In this document: in pieces, positions 35,436 to 45,518 of the stretch
How positions within the stretch are numbered: the stretch's first letter is position 1
How the letters are laid out: every line of letters starts with the position of its first letter
Assembly: GCF_009847015.1 (NCBI RefSeq)
Contig: NZ_WVEM01000007.1
Span: 155,341-219,340 of the forward strand
DNA length: 64,000 nucleotides
DNA from: Sunxiuqinia indica
GTDB taxonomy: Bacteria; Bacteroidota; Bacteroidia; Bacteroidales; Prolixibacteraceae
Reading direction: 5' to 3'
The notes under the pieces: generated by a model
Databases searched by the model: none
What the model saw: only the letters and a program-made list of their open reading frames with translations
What the model was told of the DNA's origin: nothing
Translations under genes and position numbers: made by a program

Positions 35436-38400
35436 ATGAAAAAATGTAAAACCAATGGGTTTGGGGATCGATTTCTCCATTACTCAAAGTTCTTAAGAGT
35501 TATGAAACTATTATTGATCCTGATTTTTTCCGGACTTATGACTTTTGCTTCCCAGTCATATTCACAAGTGAGCACCGTCACGATGAATATGTCTCAGGCT
35601 ACAATTCTGGATGTTTTTAATGCAATTGAAAACCAAACGGATTATCAAATTGCATACAACAGTAACAATCTGGATATCCTCGAAAAGATTAATCTTAATG
35701 TTGAAAATAAGACCGTAGAAGAAATTCTAGATCTTATTTTGAAGCCTTCAAGTTTGAAGTATGAATTCATTAGTCATTACATTGTTATAACAGATCAAAA
35801 TAAGACTAATCCAAATGCAACAGGGCAAGAGCTGCTAACAGTTTCTGGTAGAGTTACAAGTCTTTCGGGTGAGCCTATCCCGGGGGTAACCGTTACAATT
35901 GCAGGAACTATGAATGGAACGATTTCGGATATCGATGGTCATTATTCTATTTCAGAGGTGCCGTCAGCTGGAACATTAACCTATTCATTTGTCGGAATGC
36001 GAACCACTCAAATTCCTGTTGACGGACGGAAATCAATTGATGTTAGCCTTGAGGAGGAAACCATCGGGTTGGAAGAGGTTGTTGCTATTGGTTATGGCAC
36101 CGTAAAAAAGAGAGAATTAACCGGCTCCGTTGCTTCAGTAAAAGCAGATGATTTTAATCAAATTGCTTCTTCCGATGCGATGCAGTTAATTCAGGGTAAA
36201 GTAGCCGGATTGAGTATCACCCGAACAAATGGTGGCGACCCAACTAGCGGTTTTGAAATTCGCTTGCGTGGTTCTTCTAGTATCAGTGCCGATCAAGAAC
36301 CTTTGGTTGTTGTTGATGGTATTCCGGGGGGCGATTTGAATTCTATTGCTCCGGAGGATATTGCATCAATGGATATTTTGAAAGATGGTTCGGCTGCGGC
36401 AATTTACGGTACGCGCGGAACGAATGGAGTTATTCTGATAACGACTAAAAGAGGGAAGCAAGGGAATGTTCAAGTAGAGTATTCATCCAGATTGACGACT
36501 CAGTCCATATTAAAACAAGTTGAAGTTTTGAATGGAGATGAATATCGTGAAATGAAAACCAGGCTGCAAGCGTCTCACCCCGAAGTTGCGAGTGGTATGA
36601 TTGATCATGGTTATGATACGGATTGGTTTGATGAAATCACTCGTTCTCCTTTCAGTCATGTACAACACTTGTCGATGAGTGGTGGAGCGGATAAAACGAC
36701 TTACCGTTTGTCATTATATTACACTGATCAGGAAGGTGTGATGTTGAACTCAAAAATGGAAGAGTATCGTGCCAATATGAATTTACGGCAAATGGCGTTA
36801 AATGATAAGTTGCAATTGACCGTTCAACTTGGTTTGTCAGATCGTGCTTCAAATCCTGTAAACTACGATGCATTCCGCCAGGCAATCAAACGGAATCCAA
36901 CAGAGCCTGTTTACAATGATGATGGTAGTTTATTCGAGATAGCCGGATGGCAATATGAAAATCCGGTTGGTCAATTAACTGAAAGAACTCGTGATGATGG
37001 CTCTTCAACTTTATTTGCGAATCTGGGAGCTGAGCTTTATCTAACAGATTGGTTGAAAGCTGGTGTTGTTGGAGGAATTCAAAAATATCGTTCGTTAAAT
37101 GGTTATTATGAACCCAGTTATGCATTTACACAGGAAACTGCAGGAACTTCGGGTACGGCAAGTCGAGAGGCAATTGCCAGGGATACGAAAACCTTAGAAA
37201 CCACAGTCGACTTCAACAAGTCCTTTGATGAGCATACAATTAGTGCGACTGCTGGTTACTCGTTTCAGTCATTTGTTGATGAAGGGTTTGATGCAGAAAA
37301 CACAAATTTTATCTCGGATGATCTATTGTATAACAACTTGGGATCTGGAACCAAACTAAAGGATGGAAGTGCTGATATGGGCTCCTACAAATCAGAAAAC
37401 AAGTTGGTTGGTTTCTTCGCTCGCGCAGCTTATAATTACAAAGGAAAATATTTCTTGTCGGGCAGTGTTCGTCGAGAGGGCTCTTCTAAGTTTGGGGCCA
37501 ACAATAAGTGGGGTACGTTTCCCGCGATATCCGGAGCTTGGGATTTAACTCAAGAAGGGTTTTTGGATGATTCAAACTTTGATTTATTGAAGATTCGTGC
37601 CGGATACGGTGTCACAGGTAATCAGGGAATTGATCCTTACTTATCGTTGTCCAGAATGGCCGAAGCAGGTTACTTCTTTTATAATGGAGAGTTTATTCCG
37701 GGCTATGGCCCTGACAGTAACCCAAATCCGAACCTGAAATGGGAAACCAAACATGAATATAACTTTGGTATTGACTGGTCTGTAAGTCAAGGACGAGTGG
37801 GTGGTACGGTTGATTATTATGTGCGTGATACCAAGGATCTTTTACACTTGTACGATGTGCCGGTTCCTCCAAACTTGTATGAAGAGACCATGGCCAATGT
37901 TGGTTCAATGCGTAATTCCGGATTAGAATTCACAATTAGCGCGATTCCTGTTCAAAGTAGGGATTTCCAATGGAATATTGATTTAAATTTTGACTACCGG
38001 AAAAATAAATTGTTGTCATTATCCAACGAGTATTATTCTCTGGAATACCGAAATGTGGGTGAAATTGGTTCACCGGGTGTTTCTGCATGGACACACCGTT
38101 ATTACGAAGGTGGTTCAATCGGTAATATTCATGGATTCGTTTATGAGGGGTTAACCGAAGATGGTAAATGGATTTTTAAAGATACGGATGGTGTTGATGG
38201 TATTACCGTTGAAGACCGGACAAACATTGGAAATGGAATTCCGGATTTCTACGCCGGGCTAACCAATACGTTCCGTTATAGAAATTGGGATATGTCATTA
38301 ATGTTCCGTGGTATGTTTGGTCATCAGATTATCAACCAAAAACGAATTTTCTACGAAAATCCAATTATGCTTCCTTTGAATATTATGAAATCAGCAATGG

Positions 38401-38684
38401 ATTCTGAAATTTGGGACACGCAAAACTTCTCTGATTTCTACCTTGAGAATGGTGATTTTGTGAAATTGGATAACCTCACTATCGGATATAATATTCCATT
38501 GCAAAGTTCAAAATGGTTAAAATCAGGACGAATATTCTTTACAGGAACAAACTTGTTAGTGATAACCGGGTACAAAGGAATTGACCCTGAAGGTTCAATC
38601 GGAGGATTGGAACCGGGAGTAGATTCCAGAGGTGACTATCCAAGTACAAGAACTTATACTATTGGTTTTAACCTTAAATTTTAA
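35436..38684 (+). CDS. SusC/RagA-family TonB-linked outer-membrane transporter with STN domain
   Basis: A 1082-residue outer-membrane importer of glycan fragments. After a signal segment (MKLLLILIFSGLMTFASQSYS, residues 23-43) it has an STN/secretin domain (about 50-120: ILDVFNAIENQTDYQIAYNS), a carboxypeptidase-regulatory-like domain (about 135-205), the family motif LEEVVAIGYGTVKKRELTGS, a plug with RGSSSISADQEPLVVVDG, and a 22-strand barrel ending in YTIGFNLKF. The STN domain marks it as a signalling transporter that works with FecR and the ECF sigma. SusD follows after 12 bases. It is the first structural gene of the rhamnose locus. Confidence 0.96.
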   Translation: MKKCKTNGFGDRFLHYSKFLRVMKLLLILIFSGLMTFASQSYSQVSTVTMNMSQATILDVFNAIENQTDYQIAYNSNNLDILEKINLNVENKTVEEILDLILKPSSLKYEFISHYIVITDQNKTNPNATGQELLTVSGRVTSLSGEPIPGVTVTIAGTMNGTISDIDGHYSISEVPSAGTLTYSFVGMRTTQIPVDGRKSIDVSLEEETIGLEEVVAIGYGTVKKRELTGSVASVKADDFNQIASSDAMQLIQGKVAGLSITRTNGGDPTSGFEIRLRGSSSISADQEPLVVVDGIPGGDLNSIAPEDIASMDILKDGSAAAIYGTRGTNGVILITTKRGKQGNVQVEYSSRLTTQSILKQVEVLNGDEYREMKTRLQASHPEVASGMIDHGYDTDWFDEITRSPFSHVQHLSMSGGADKTTYRLSLYYTDQEGVMLNSKMEEYRANMNLRQMALNDKLQLTVQLGLSDRASNPVNYDAFRQAIKRNPTEPVYNDDGSLFEIAGWQYENPVGQLTERTRDDGSSTLFANLGAELYLTDWLKAGVVGGIQKYRSLNGYYEPSYAFTQETAGTSGTASREAIARDTKTLETTVDFNKSFDEHTISATAGYSFQSFVDEGFDAENTNFISDDLLYNNLGSGTKLKDGSADMGSYKSENKLVGFFARAAYNYKGKYFLSGSVRREGSSKFGANNKWGTFPAISGAWDLTQEGFLDDSNFDLLKIRAGYGVTGNQGIDPYLSLSRMAEAGYFFYNGEFIPGYGPDSNPNPNLKWETKHEYNFGIDWSVSQGRVGGTVDYYVRDTKDLLHLYDVPVPPNLYEETMANVGSMRNSGLEFTISAIPVQSRDFQWNIDLNFDYRKNKLLSLSNEYYSLEYRNVGEIGSPGVSAWTHRYYEGGSIGNIHGFVYEGLTEDGKWIFKDTDGVDGITVEDRTNIGNGIPDFYAGLTNTFRYRNWDMSLMFRGMFGHQIINQKRIFYENPIMLPLNIMKSAMDSEIWDTQNFSDFYLENGDFVKLDNLTIGYNIPLQSSKWLKSGRIFFTGTNLLVITGYKGIDPEGSIGGLEPGVDSRGDYPSTRTYTIGFNLKF

Positions 38685-38696
38685 AACACACGAATC

Positions 38697-40229
38697 ATGA
38701 AAAAATTAATCATATTATTTGCACTATTTGGACTGTGGTCGTGTACAAATCTTGACGAAGAGGTGTACGATACCATTGTTACCGAGGAATTTTATCAGAC
38801 CGATAAGCAGGTTCTGGCAGCAGCTGGTCCCGCGTATAACGAACTCCGCAGATTTGTACAAGTTTACGGAACATGGGGGGTTAATAGTCTCTGTACCGAT
38901 GAAGCGGTGCTGCCTACAAGAGGTATCCATTGGGACAATGGCGGTATGTACCGAAGAATGGCATTGCATACCTGGACTTCGGAAATGGATCTTTTCAATT
39001 CGGCCTGGAGGTCTGTATATAATACTGCTTCAAACTGTAACCGGATTCTATATCAATTTGATTTAATTGAAAACAAAAGTGATGCTTTGATTAGTATTAT
39101 GGATGAGCTGCGTGCCATTCGGGCGTTCGCTTATTTCATGGGTTTGGATCAATTTGGGAATATTCCTATTGTTGATCAATTTGATGTACCGGAGGGATAT
39201 GCGCCTGCGAACAATACACGGCAAGAGGTTTTTGATTTTGCTAAAACCGATTTGGAGAACAGTCTGGATGTGTTAAGTAAAAAAACAGACATGACTTCAT
39301 ATGGGCGTATGCATTATTATGCAGCTCAGGCTATTTTGGCAAAACTGTATTTGAATGCCGAAGTTTATACAGGTACTTCTATGCTTGATGAATGTATTTC
39401 GGCCTGTGATGCCATCATCAGTTCAGATAATTATTCGTTGGCTTCCGAGTATTTTTCAAATTTTGCTATTGAGAATCAAGGCTCTCCTGAAAACATTTTT
39501 GTGATTCCGTTTGATGATGTTTATACAACAAGTTGGGATTATATGAATCAATTTCAATATTGGACTCTTCATTTTAACTCCAATAAGACATTTAATATGG
39601 AAGCTGGAGGTTGGAACGGTTTCTGTGCCATGCCCTCTTTTTACAGGTCTTATGATGAGACCGATGTTAGAAGAAATGCTTGGTTAGTTGGTCCACAGTA
39701 TGCGTTAACAGGAGAACAATTAGTTTGCAATCAAGAGTTGGCTGGTAAGCCATTATCTTTTAGTATCGATTTAACCTCGTTAGAAGGTTCATTTGAGGAC
39801 GAAGGTGCGCGTTTAGCCAAGTATGATTATACCGGAGCTAAGAACTATACCGTATCCTGCGACTATGCCGTAATACGTTATGCTGATGTTCTTTTGATGA
39901 AAGCAGAAGCGTTGATGCGTAAAAATGGCGGTAATGCTACTGCTGAAGCTGTTGAGCTGGTCAATGAGGTAAGAAGCCGTGCTTTTGACGATCCTTCTGG
40001 CAAGCTTTATACAACGGCCACATTAACCATGGACGCTTTATTAGCTGAACGCGGATGGGAATTTGCGGGAGAAGGATGGAGACGAAATGATCAGGTTCGG
40101 TTTGATAAATTCACCAAAGGGAGATGGACCTTCAAGGATAGCGATGACCCTGACACCAGAAATATATTTCCAATTCCACAATCACAAATGAATGCCAATC
40201 CGAACCTAACCCAAAATGCGGGTTACTAA
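38697..40229 (+). CDS. SusD/RagB-family glycan-binding lipoprotein
   Basis: A 510-residue surface lipoprotein (lipobox LWSC, Cys16) that caps the SusC barrel and binds oligosaccharide. The N-terminal helical TPR-like region (AWRSVYNTASNCNRILYQ, LRAIRAFAYFMGLDQFGNIP) and the C-terminal RagB/SusD domain (VIRYADVLLMKAEALMRKN, LLAERGWEFAGEGWRRNDQ, FPIPQSQMNANPNLTQN) are both complete. It is 12 bases after susC and is followed by a strong terminator-like hairpin that should lower transcription of the enzyme genes downstream relative to susCD. Confidence 0.96.
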   Translation: MKKLIILFALFGLWSCTNLDEEVYDTIVTEEFYQTDKQVLAAAGPAYNELRRFVQVYGTWGVNSLCTDEAVLPTRGIHWDNGGMYRRMALHTWTSEMDLFNSAWRSVYNTASNCNRILYQFDLIENKSDALISIMDELRAIRAFAYFMGLDQFGNIPIVDQFDVPEGYAPANNTRQEVFDFAKTDLENSLDVLSKKTDMTSYGRMHYYAAQAILAKLYLNAEVYTGTSMLDECISACDAIISSDNYSLASEYFSNFAIENQGSPENIFVIPFDDVYTTSWDYMNQFQYWTLHFNSNKTFNMEAGGWNGFCAMPSFYRSYDETDVRRNAWLVGPQYALTGEQLVCNQELAGKPLSFSIDLTSLEGSFEDEGARLAKYDYTGAKNYTVSCDYAVIRYADVLLMKAEALMRKNGGNATAEAVELVNEVRSRAFDDPSGKLYTTATLTMDALLAERGWEFAGEGWRRNDQVRFDKFTKGRWTFKDSDDPDTRNIFPIPQSQMNANPNLTQNAGY

Positions 40230-40245
40230 TTGGTAATATTTATGC

Positions 40246-40284
40246 AAAAATAGAGGCTCAAGTATTATTGGACCTCTATTTTTT
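40246..40284 (+). terminator. Strong terminator or attenuator after susD
   Basis: AAAAATAGAGG at 40246-40256 pairs perfectly with CCTCTATTTTT at 40273-40283; the loop can pair further, and T-rich sequence follows. It is 16 bases past the susD stop and 31 bases before the next gene on the same strand. Confidence 0.8.
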
Positions 40285-40314
40285 AATCTTATAATTAACC
40301 TAACTCAGATCCAT

Positions 40315-41412
40315 ATGCCTGATCAATTTAATCGTCGTGATTTTATCAAGAAATCTGCTATGGCTTCTGCAATGGCAGGAATTGGAATGAAAGGTTTCGC
40401 TTCTACTTCTGTTCCTTCTGTTTCTGAAAATATTCAAAAAACTGGTGTGCAAAGGTTATCAGTTAGCCAGTTAGAGCAATGGACCGAACAGGAATATGGG
40501 ATGTTTATCCATTTCGGAATGAGTACTTTTTCCGGTGAAGAGTTGGGCTCAGGGAAAGATCCTTGCTCACTCTATAATCCTAAGGAACTGGATGTCGATC
40601 AATGGGTGAAGGTTGCCCGTGATGCTGGCATGAAATACATTGTTTTGACTGCCAAACACGTATCGGGTCATTGTCTTTGGCCTAGCAAATATACTGACTA
40701 TCATGTTGGAAATTCGGGAAATAAAACGGATGTGATGGAAGCCTTTATTTCCGCTTGCCAGAAATATAATATCAAACCTGGTTTTTATTATTGCTCGTGG
40801 GATAATCATCATTTATTTGGGTCGGCAACACCATCCAATGTTCCATGGGAAAGTAAGTTTACAACTTCAGAATATTGTGATTTTCAGTTTAGTCAGGTTG
40901 AGGAATTGATGACTAACTATGGCCCGTTTGCCGAAGTTTGGATTGATATCCCTGGAATGCTCAGTTATGAAAACCGGGTTAGACAATATGAGCTAATTAC
41001 ACAACTGCAACCTGATACGTTCGTGATGATGAATGGTGGAGTAGGGAAAGGGCATCAAATCAAAACCGACTATTCCTGGCCAACTGATTTGGTGTCTATG
41101 GAACGGGGGTTGCCTCCTTCGCGCGACGGCTATAATCCTTGGTACGTGGTGAAAGATTATTTGGGAAAAGATCAGGATTATTATATCCCCGGAGAAGTTT
41201 GCGATACAATTTGCTATACCTGGTTTTGGAAGGAAAATAATAAGATTCGCTCGGCAGATGAAGTTTTGGGAATGCGATTGATTGCAAAAGAAAGAGGATC
41301 AAATTTTTTATTGAATGTTCCTCCTGATCAAACAGGTCAGATTCCTCAAAAGATGGTTGATGTGTTAGTTCGTGCTAAAATGAAATATGATAAAATCGTA
41401 GAAACTTTTTAA
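40315..41412 (+). CDS. GH29-like (alpha-L-fucosidase family) exported glycoside hydrolase
   Basis: A 365-residue enzyme with a Tat-like N terminus (FNRRDFIKKSAMASAMAGIG). The GH29 barrel is recognisable from EYGMFIHFGMSTF, DQWVKVARDAGMKYIVLTAKH and the candidate nucleophile D211 in FAEVWIDIPG. The usual KHHDGF substrate-binding motif reads KHVSGHCLWPSKYTDY (residues 114-129), which changes a key position, so the substrate may be a fucose-like sugar such as L-galactose rather than L-fucose. The protein is shorter than most fucosidases, lacking an obvious C-terminal beta-sandwich. First enzyme gene after the susCD terminator. Confidence 0.82.
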   Translation: MPDQFNRRDFIKKSAMASAMAGIGMKGFASTSVPSVSENIQKTGVQRLSVSQLEQWTEQEYGMFIHFGMSTFSGEELGSGKDPCSLYNPKELDVDQWVKVARDAGMKYIVLTAKHVSGHCLWPSKYTDYHVGNSGNKTDVMEAFISACQKYNIKPGFYYCSWDNHHLFGSATPSNVPWESKFTTSEYCDFQFSQVEELMTNYGPFAEVWIDIPGMLSYENRVRQYELITQLQPDTFVMMNGGVGKGHQIKTDYSWPTDLVSMERGLPPSRDGYNPWYVVKDYLGKDQDYYIPGEVCDTICYTWFWKENNKIRSADEVLGMRLIAKERGSNFLLNVPPDQTGQIPQKMVDVLVRAKMKYDKIVETF

Positions 41413-41466
41413 TTTTAATCTACTTTTTTAAATCTCCAAAATGAATCTGACTTCAACAATAAATTT

Positions 41467-42255
41467 ATGAAACCTAAAAACGTTACTCGACGAAGATTTC
41501 TGCAAACAGCGGGTATTGCCACTGCATTGGCTGGCTTTACTGCTTCAGATACGTTTGCCAACAGGACAAATGAAATCCCAGAAATAGAAAAAGACCTGAC
41601 CTTTTTATTTCAGGGAGATTCTATTACCGATGGCAATCGGGGACGCAATAACGATCCCAACCATATCATGGGGCATGGTTATGCTTTTTCTATTGCAAGT
41701 CGGATTGGTGCGGATTTTCCTCAGGCGGGCTTTTCATTTTATAACCGGGGAATTAGCGGCAATAAAGTCCCTGATTTGGAGAAGCGTTGGCAGGAAGATA
41801 CGCTGAATCTCAAACCCGATGTGCTCAGTCTTTTAGTCGGAATTAACGACGTTGCTGCAGTTGTTGAAAAAAATCCGAGTGCCAAGGATTTAGGCGAATT
41901 TGAGGAGGGCTATCGAAAATTATTGACTATGTCAAAACAAGCCAATCCCGATATTCTTTTTGTACTGGGTATTCCGTTTGTTTTTCCTGTTGGCGCACGA
42001 AAGGAGAATTGGGAGTGGTGGAAGAATGAAACATTGGCACGCGCTGAAATTGTTAGAAAAATTGCCAAAGAGTTTGCTGCTGTAGTTGTTGATTTCGCTC
42101 AGGTATTTGAGCAGGCAGCAGATTTAGCCCCGATTGATTACTGGATTTGGGATGGTGTTCATCCAACTGTTTTTGGACACGAGCTAATGGCCCGGGAGTG
42201 GATAAGGCAAGTGAGTTCGAGCTTAACTTTTTTGAAAAACTACTCCTATTCTTAG
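41467..42255 (+). CDS. SGNH/GDSL-family exported esterase
   Basis: A 262-residue hydrolase with a Tat-like signal (RRRFLQTAGIATALAGF). Block I FQGDSITDG holds the nucleophile Ser52, NRGISGNKV is block II, VGINDV is block III and D229-G-V-H232 in WDGVHPTVFGH supplies the catalytic Asp and His. Related enzymes remove acetyl groups from pectins or other glycans; a rhamnogalacturonan acetylesterase-like role is plausible given the locus, but the ester substrate is not defined by sequence. 54 bases after the GH29-like gene. Confidence 0.88.
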   Translation: MKPKNVTRRRFLQTAGIATALAGFTASDTFANRTNEIPEIEKDLTFLFQGDSITDGNRGRNNDPNHIMGHGYAFSIASRIGADFPQAGFSFYNRGISGNKVPDLEKRWQEDTLNLKPDVLSLLVGINDVAAVVEKNPSAKDLGEFEEGYRKLLTMSKQANPDILFVLGIPFVFPVGARKENWEWWKNETLARAEIVRKIAKEFAAVVVDFAQVFEQAADLAPIDYWIWDGVHPTVFGHELMAREWIRQVSSSLTFLKNYSYS

Positions 42256-42681
42256 CCTGTTATTTGGGCCTGAAACAGGAATAAGGCAACCCACAATTGT
42301 TTCTTGAGATACTTTCAGAATCTATCTGTTTGAAAGATAGTATTTTAGTGTTTTGGGGTGGAGTTGGAGATTGGATTTCATGACTTGAAGGTGTTATAAC
42401 GTTTTCAAATATCTGGTAATTTTTGTAATATTAAAGTCCATTAAAACAGTAATATATAAAATGTAAACGTTATCATTAATCGACTAAAAGTTAGGAAATT
42501 ATCTGAAAAGAGTCTCACAACTGTGTGGCATGCTTTTCAACCGGAAATTCTCTTTTTGTGATTTTAGGTATTTAGATAATGTTTTCAAGGAGTAATTTAT
42601 TTCACTTCAAATCGTAAAAAAATAGAACTGTTTTAATGATAGTTTCACTTAAAAACCGAGATTGATAATAAAAACAAACCA
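42256..42681. promoter_or_regulatory. 426-base regulatory gap before the rhamnosidase gene block
   Basis: The longest gap in the locus. Three related elements were seen: ATAACGTTTTCAA (42396-42408), GATAACGTTTAC on the minus strand (42474-42463) and ATAATGTTTTCAA (42576-42588). An AACGTT core is typical of LacI-family operators, but no LacI gene is in the window. The following GH78 gene probably begins a second transcription unit here. No coding frame of note. Confidence 0.4.
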
Positions 42682-45480
42682 ATGAAACGCCTATTGCTTA
42701 TTTTGCTCATATTTAGCATTTTTTATAGTTGCAGTAAAGAGCATGCCAAACTTAAAGTGACAGCTATTCTTTGCAATAATGCGGAGCATCCAATTGGGAT
42801 TGAGTCAAGATATCCAATACTTAGTTGGGTGGTTGAATCTCAGCTTAGCGGAGCAAGTCAGTCTGCTTATCAGGTTTTGGTTGCAGATAGTCGCGAGAAA
42901 CTTGTTGACAATGCTGGAAATTTATGGGATTCGGGTAAGATGCAATCCAATCAATCTATAAATGTTTCTTACGCTGGAGAACAGCTCGAGTCAGCAAAAA
43001 AATACTATTGGAAGGTCAAGGTTTGGGATAATTGGGGCAACGAATCCAATTGGAGTGAAATCGCTAGTTGGCAAATGGGTTTGCTATCCGATTCTGATTG
43101 GGAAAATGCTCAATGGATTGGTTACGAAAAGATGGACTCATCGAAACGTGTGGTTGAAGGAGTAACAGGTTATGGAAATCTTTCGAAAGATAAAGTGGAA
43201 GAAAGGGCTGTAGTCCCTTTATTTCGCAAGGAGTTTGACCTGACGAATGAGATAGAATCAGCTACTTTATTTATTTCAGGATTGGGGCAATACGAAGCTT
43301 CAATTAATGGAGATAAAGTAGGCAACGATTTTCTGACACCCGGCTGGACTCATTATGATGAGACGGTACTTTACAATACTTACGATGTTAGTTCGCAGCT
43401 CAATCAGGGAGAAAATGCTATCGGTGTGATTGTTGGCAATGGCTTTTTATACAACAACCGCGAGCGTTACCGAAAATTGGTTATCGCTTATGGCTTTCCA
43501 AAGATGATCTGTAAGTTGTTGATCAACTATACAAATGGAGAAACACAAACGATTGTTTCGGATAAAAGCTGGCTGACCAAGCCGTCGCCTATTACTTTTT
43601 CAAGTATTTATGGTGGCGAAGATTACGATGCGCGCTTGGCAGAAAGTGGCTGGAATCTGGTAGGTTTTGATGCCGTAAACTGGAAGCCGGTGCAGCTAGT
43701 AAAAGCACCATCAGGAAAACTGATTGCTGATAATAACCATCCGATTCGGGTAATGGATACGTTTGATCCGGTTGCTGTAAATCAACTAAACGATAGTGTT
43801 TGGATTTACGATTTTGGGCAAAATGCATCCGGTATTGTTTCGTTAAAAATAAGAGGAGAGAAAGGCCAACAAGTGCAGCTTCGCCCGGGTGAAGTTTTAA
43901 AGGAAGATGGCTCTATTGATCAGCGAGGTTCCGGTTCGCCGTATTTTTATACATATACACTGGATGGTGGCGAAGCAGAAAGCTGGCAGCCGCGTTTCAC
44001 CTATTATGGTTTCCGCTATGTGCAGGTTACCGGGGCATCACCTGAAAACGATGAAAAAGAAACCGGTAATTTGCCTGAGATTATAAAATTGAAATCTTTG
44101 CATACCCGCAACTCAATGCCCCAAGCCGGACAATTTGAATGTTCCAAGGAGTTGATGAATCAAACGTTCGACTTGATAAATTGGGCTATTAAAAGCAATT
44201 CACAAAGCGTATCGACCGACTGCCCCACGCGCGAAAAGCTTGGCTGGATCGAGCAGACTTACCTGATGGGAGAGAGCGTACATTTCAATTTCAATATTTA
44301 TCAGTTGTATAAGAGCTTAATTCGAAATATGAAGGATGCACAGACCGAAGCTGGTCTGGTTCCCAACATTGTTCCCGAATACGTTAATTTCGATTATTAC
44401 GATACCGATTTTAGCGATTCTCCCAGCTGGGGTGTTGCTTCTGTTGTTGTTCCCTGGATGATTTATAAATGGTATGCCGATCCATCGGTTATGCAAGAAG
44501 CCTGGCCAATGATGAATGACTACATGAGCTATCTGGAGAGCAAATCATCTGCCTATACCTTGTCGCACGGATTAGGCGATTGGTATGACATTGGACAAAA
44601 TCCTCCGGGGTTTGCGCAGCTAACGCCAGTTCCGTTGGTGGCTACGGCCACTTATTTTTATGCGGCAAGGCAAATGGCTCAAATGGCCGAAGTTCTCAAT
44701 AAAAACGAAGAAGCGAAAAAGTATCATTCGCTAGCCGAAAAAATTAAAGAAGCTTTCAATCAGGAGTTTTACACAACTGAAACGAAGCTTTATTCGACAG
44801 GAAGTCAAACAGCCATGGCCATGCCTTTAAGCCTGGGAATGGTACCTTCAGGAGATGAGCAACAAGTGCTGCAAAACCTGATCGATTCAATTCATTCGAA
44901 TAATAACGAGATTACTGCGGGAGATATTGGTTTTCATTATTTAGTAGATGCTTTAACCAAATATGGAGCTTCTGAATTGCTTTTTGAAATGAATAACCGT
45001 GATGATGTTCCCGGATATGGCTACCAGTTGAAAAAGGGAGCAACTTCTCTGACTGAATCATGGATGGCTCTGCCTTCAAAATCGATGAACCACCTGATGC
45101 TGGGTCATCTTATGGAATGGTTTTACAAAGGATTGGGCGGAATTCGACAAAGTAATCAATCGGTGGGCTACAAGCACGTTGTGATTCATCCTGAGATCGT
45201 TGAAGATATTGATTTTGTCAAGGCTTCGTATGAGTCTCCCTACGGAACAATTCAAAGCAATTGGGAGAAAAAAGCCGATCAATTTATCTTGAATATTGAA
45301 ATTCCTTTCAATACAACCGTAAAAATTTACCTGCCATATAGTGGAGAAGTAAAAGTAGACAATGGAAGCGATGTTGCTGGAAACGACCCGACCTATAAAT
45401 ATTTGGGAGAAGAAGGGGATCGTATGGTTTACGAAACCGGTTCCGGCGTTTATAAGTTTACGGTTCAGCATGGCAAATAG
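42682..45480 (+). CDS. GH78 alpha-L-rhamnosidase, lipoprotein
   Basis: A 932-residue enzyme that removes terminal alpha-L-rhamnose from glycans. Lipobox FYSC (Cys17) suggests anchoring at the cell envelope. The domain order fits GH78: N-terminal fibronectin-like domain (about 25-135), an N-terminal beta-sandwich with GQYEASINGDKVGNDFLTPGWT, a second sandwich near VWIYDFGQNASGI, an (alpha/alpha)6 barrel with the catalytic-acid region TDCPTREKLGWIEQ (about 510-525), and a C-terminal sandwich after the GLGGIRQ segment. Starts the second block of enzyme genes. Confidence 0.95.
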   Translation: MKRLLLILLIFSIFYSCSKEHAKLKVTAILCNNAEHPIGIESRYPILSWVVESQLSGASQSAYQVLVADSREKLVDNAGNLWDSGKMQSNQSINVSYAGEQLESAKKYYWKVKVWDNWGNESNWSEIASWQMGLLSDSDWENAQWIGYEKMDSSKRVVEGVTGYGNLSKDKVEERAVVPLFRKEFDLTNEIESATLFISGLGQYEASINGDKVGNDFLTPGWTHYDETVLYNTYDVSSQLNQGENAIGVIVGNGFLYNNRERYRKLVIAYGFPKMICKLLINYTNGETQTIVSDKSWLTKPSPITFSSIYGGEDYDARLAESGWNLVGFDAVNWKPVQLVKAPSGKLIADNNHPIRVMDTFDPVAVNQLNDSVWIYDFGQNASGIVSLKIRGEKGQQVQLRPGEVLKEDGSIDQRGSGSPYFYTYTLDGGEAESWQPRFTYYGFRYVQVTGASPENDEKETGNLPEIIKLKSLHTRNSMPQAGQFECSKELMNQTFDLINWAIKSNSQSVSTDCPTREKLGWIEQTYLMGESVHFNFNIYQLYKSLIRNMKDAQTEAGLVPNIVPEYVNFDYYDTDFSDSPSWGVASVVVPWMIYKWYADPSVMQEAWPMMNDYMSYLESKSSAYTLSHGLGDWYDIGQNPPGFAQLTPVPLVATATYFYAARQMAQMAEVLNKNEEAKKYHSLAEKIKEAFNQEFYTTETKLYSTGSQTAMAMPLSLGMVPSGDEQQVLQNLIDSIHSNNNEITAGDIGFHYLVDALTKYGASELLFEMNNRDDVPGYGYQLKKGATSLTESWMALPSKSMNHLMLGHLMEWFYKGLGGIRQSNQSVGYKHVVIHPEIVEDIDFVKASYESPYGTIQSNWEKKADQFILNIEIPFNTTVKIYLPYSGEVKVDNGSDVAGNDPTYKYLGEEGDRMVYETGSGVYKFTVQHGK

Positions 45481-45518
45481 GACTTTTAAAGTAAAACGGA
45501 TATACAAGAATAAAACCG

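Noticed and set aside
42255-42278. CCTGTT/AACAGG hairpin after the SGNH gene as terminator
   Set aside because: Only six base pairs and no T-run.
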